43,100 nucleotides of DNA from contig NZ_QUDV01000011.1 in NCBI RefSeq assembly GCF_003477705.1, positions 1-43,100 of the forward strand. The letters are read 5' to 3'. Shown here piece by piece: positions 41,538 to 43,100 of this stretch (positions are counted from its first letter, which is position 1; every line of letters begins with the position of its first letter). This DNA comes from Dorea sp. AF36-15AT. GTDB taxonomy: Bacteria > Bacillota > Clostridia > Lachnospirales > Lachnospiraceae. A program made the position numbers and the translations under genes. The notes below the pieces were generated by a model. The model saw only the letters and a program-made list of their open reading frames with translations, searched no databases and was not told the DNA's origin.

Positions 41538-42528
41538 CACCTGTCACCTCCTCTTTCCCATCATCCCGAATCTCCTGTTCTGCCAGAGACGCTGTATATT
41601 TGCCCTGGGTAAGCTCCAGGAATACTTCTTCCAGTGTAGTCTGCGACAGACTGAGTGTCGTTAACGGCTGATTATTTCTCGCAAATGCTGTAAATATCTC
41701 TTCTCTGATATCTTTCGCATTCCTTGTCTCAATCTGAGCTGTTGTCATCAGATTGTTATCCTTTCGGTAATCCACTTTCTTAATTCCGGATACTTCCTTC
41801 AGAATCTCCTGTACTCTCGTCACAGGTGCTTTTGCCTGCAGTTCAATATGTCTGCTGCTCTTAAGTCTGTTCTCCAGATTCTCCGGGGTATCACTTGCCA
41901 CCAGCTTACCTCTGGAAATGATCATAATGTAATCGCACACTTCACGGATCTCTGCCAGAATATGCGAACTCAATATAATCGTATGCTTCTTAGACAGCTT
42001 ACGGATCAGCTCTCGAATCTCAATAATCTGCTTCGGATCCAGACCAACTGTCGGCTCATCCAGAATGATCACCTCCGGGAATCCAAGGATTGCCTGTGCA
42101 AGCCCAACTCTCTGTCTGTATCCCTTGGACAGGTTCTGGATCAGTCGATTCTCCACTTCACGGATACCCGTCATCCGAATCACGTCATTCATCTGTTTTT
42201 CACGTTCTTTTTTAGGTATCTTCTTCAGTTCGGCTGCAAACTGCAGATACTCCCGAACTGTCATATCCATATATACCGGCGGCTGTTCCGGCAGATAGCC
42301 AATACTCTTCTTTGCAAGCTCAGGCTCTTTCAGAATATCATGCCCCTGGATTAACACCTTCCCCTCGGTTGCTCCAAGATATCCTGTCATAATGTTCATG
42401 GTTGTAGACTTGCCCGCACCATTCGGTCCGAGAAGACCATAAATATGCCCCTTTTCAATACGAAAGCTCAGATGGTCCACTGCTGTATGATCGCCATACA
42501 TTTTCACCAGATTCTGCACTTCAATCAC
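41521..42528 (-). CDS. ABC transporter ATP-binding protein (GldA-like)
   Basis: 335 residues. Walker A GLLGPNGAGKSTTMN (34-48), Q-loop SIGYLPEQPPVYMDMTVREY, signature LSKGYRQRVGLAQAIL near 135, Walker B VIILDEPTVGLDP near 155, H-loop ILSSHILAEI, and a ~110-residue C-terminal extension of the DUF4162 type. It powers the permease. GTG start with AGGAGG 8 bases upstream. First gene of the four-gene operon. Confidence 0.95.
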   Translation of the reverse strand: MIEVQNLVKMYGDHTAVDHLSFRIEKGHIYGLLGPNGAGKSTTMNIMTGYLGATEGKVLIQGHDILKEPELAKKSIGYLPEQPPVYMDMTVREYLQFAAELKKIPKKEREKQMNDVIRMTGIREVENRLIQNLSKGYRQRVGLAQAILGFPEVIILDEPTVGLDPKQIIEIRELIRKLSKKHTIILSSHILAEIREVCDYIMIISRGKLVASDTPENLENRLKSSRHIELQAKAPVTRVQEILKEVSGIKKVDYRKDNNLMTTAQIETRNAKDIREEIFTAFARNNQPLTTLSLSQTTLEEVFLELTQGKYTASLAEQEIRDDGKEEVTGDGSDL

Positions 42529-42561
42529 AATATCTTCCTCCTCTTCAATACTCTTAAAGTA

Positions 42562-42599
42562 TCATTGTAAAAAGAAAGTATGACGATTCATTGTAAAAA
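42562..42599. promoter_or_regulatory. Direct repeat upstream of the ABC operon
   Basis: TCATTGTAAAAA occurs at 42562-42573 and again at 42588-42599 (26-bp period), each preceded by AAAGTAT at varied distance. It lies in the A/T-rich leader of the ABC operon and could bind a regulator in tandem. A clear -35/-10 pair is not visible. Confidence 0.5.
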
Positions 42600-42690
42600 A
42601 TGTGTTTTTTGTGTGTTCAGTTTGTGAAGGTAACATTACCCGCATTCATGCTAATCTCAAACTAATTGCCAAAAAATAATCATCTGAAAT

Positions 42691-42732
42691 ATCAAAAGCA
42701 GGCATCCATGCTAATACATAGATGCCTGCTTT
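42691..42732 (-). terminator. Terminator after the ImmA/IrrE fragment
   Basis: AAAGCAGGCATC (42695-42706) pairs with GATGCCTGCTTT (42721-42732), 12 bp. On the minus strand the stem is followed by TTTTG. Confidence 0.85.
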
Positions 42733-42750
42733 CACAAGTTATCTTGCTGT

Positions 42751-43047
42751 TTATGCTGATAATACATATTTAGTCTTTAAGTCATTGCAACGATTATAAT
42801 TTATGAAACCTTCCTTTTGCAGACGTCCGACAACAATTCCACACAGGATATTTTGTTTCTGAGCAAAAGAGCAAATGGATGCTTTTGAAAAATCATTCAG
42901 AGACGTAAATGCATTAAATTCTACAGTAGGAATTAATGTCTCTTTTGCGAAGTTGTCAGCAGCTTCTTCGTCTTCATCTGTTGTACCATCAGATTGATTG
43001 ATATGTCCAAGCAAAATATGACCGAGTTCATGAAATAAACTAAACTG
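42751..43047 (-). pseudogene. ImmA/IrrE-family metallopeptidase, 5'-truncated
   Basis: The minus-strand frame is open from a TAA at 43048-43050 and reads QFSLFHELGHILLGHINQSD at the edge, with the zinc motif HELGH, followed by DEDEEAADNFAKETLIPTVE (the third ligand Glu region) and a C-terminal helical segment ending VLSA. These proteins cleave repressors to release mobile elements. No start codon exists upstream of HELGH in frame; the first ATG (43014) lies after it, so an enzyme made from here would be dead. The break coincides with the inner end of the 57-bp inverted repeat, which suggests recombination inside this gene. Confidence 0.8.
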
Positions 43048-43098
43048 TTAAGGAAACAATCGGAGTTGGTGTAAACGAAAAAGCAGCCTTGAGTTCTG
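43042..43098. repeat. 57-bp terminal inverted repeat, right copy
   Basis: Perfect reverse complement of 1-57; two further bases (AT) follow to the window end. In this copy the frame read through the repeat (TVKETIGVGVNEKAALSSD) has a TAA immediately before it, unlike the left copy, so the two copies have different upstream junctions. Confidence 0.9.
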
Positions 43099-43100
43099 AT

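Noticed and set aside
1..43098. The whole window as a single 43-kb transposon
   Set aside because: It contains essential housekeeping genes and no transposase or integrase, so the inverted repeats are more likely rearrangement or assembly boundaries than transposon ends.

Overview
The window looks like a 43.1 kb chromosomal stretch from a low-to-mid GC Gram-positive Clostridia bacterium, most likely a gut Lachnospiraceae. The reasons are lineage-typical small conserved proteins, a LysS with a C-terminal tRNA-binding domain, VanW, DUF4080 radical SAM and Gld-type ABC genes, strong AGGAGG ribosome sites, SAM-I control of metK and a large SRP RNA. The genus cannot be fixed from sequence alone. 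Almost every gene lies on the minus strand. The plus strand carries a YcxB-like gene (18034), the SRP RNA (32461) and a 51-residue small protein (38046).

Both edges are mobile-element debris. The first and last bases form a perfect 57-bp inverted repeat (1-57 and 43042-43098). Inside the left copy lie a frameshifted small ICE-type gene, a deleted zinc-ribbon/endonuclease-like gene and a MerR regulator with a textbook 19-bp-spacer promoter. Inside the right copy is the 3' part of an ImmA/IrrE peptidase gene cut off just upstream of its HELGH motif.

The body is housekeeping. It holds greA-lysS; a long nfeD-SPFH-argF-birA-(small gene)-coaX-dusB operon; an rRNA methyltransferase; a two-component system; metK behind a SAM-I riboswitch; murA; aroK; trmL; tadA and dgt. 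In two places the -35 box of the next operon contains the TGA stop codon of the preceding gene (5018-5020 and 10547-10549).

The main accessory unit is 19161-25835: a TRAP transporter (DctP, DctQ, DctM), a split transketolase, an SDR dehydrogenase and a FadR-type regulator with trmL behind it. It reads as a regulated uptake and catabolic pathway for an unidentified sugar acid or related carboxylate. The promoter is flanked by matching 11-bp half-sites in opposite orientation, and the stretch between the SDR gene and the regulator holds six consecutive near-perfect hairpins, including a perfect 36-bp palindrome.

Further right come an Lrp-aminotransferase pair, an AIR-synthase-like protein, VanW, a 34-residue membrane peptide, a cobalamin-binding radical SAM enzyme that is probably translated from a leaderless mRNA, the SRP RNA, tadA, dgt, an HTH protein with a very acidic linker, a phosphopantetheinyl transferase, and a four-gene Gld-like ABC exporter operon (ATPase, permease, GldG-like, DUF4340). 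I saw no CRISPR array, tRNA, rRNA, intact transposase or integrase. The best candidates for undescribed biology are the TRAP/split-transketolase/SDR pathway, the hairpin clusters at 13716-13902 and 19967-20194, the two unlisted small proteins, and the acidic HTH protein.
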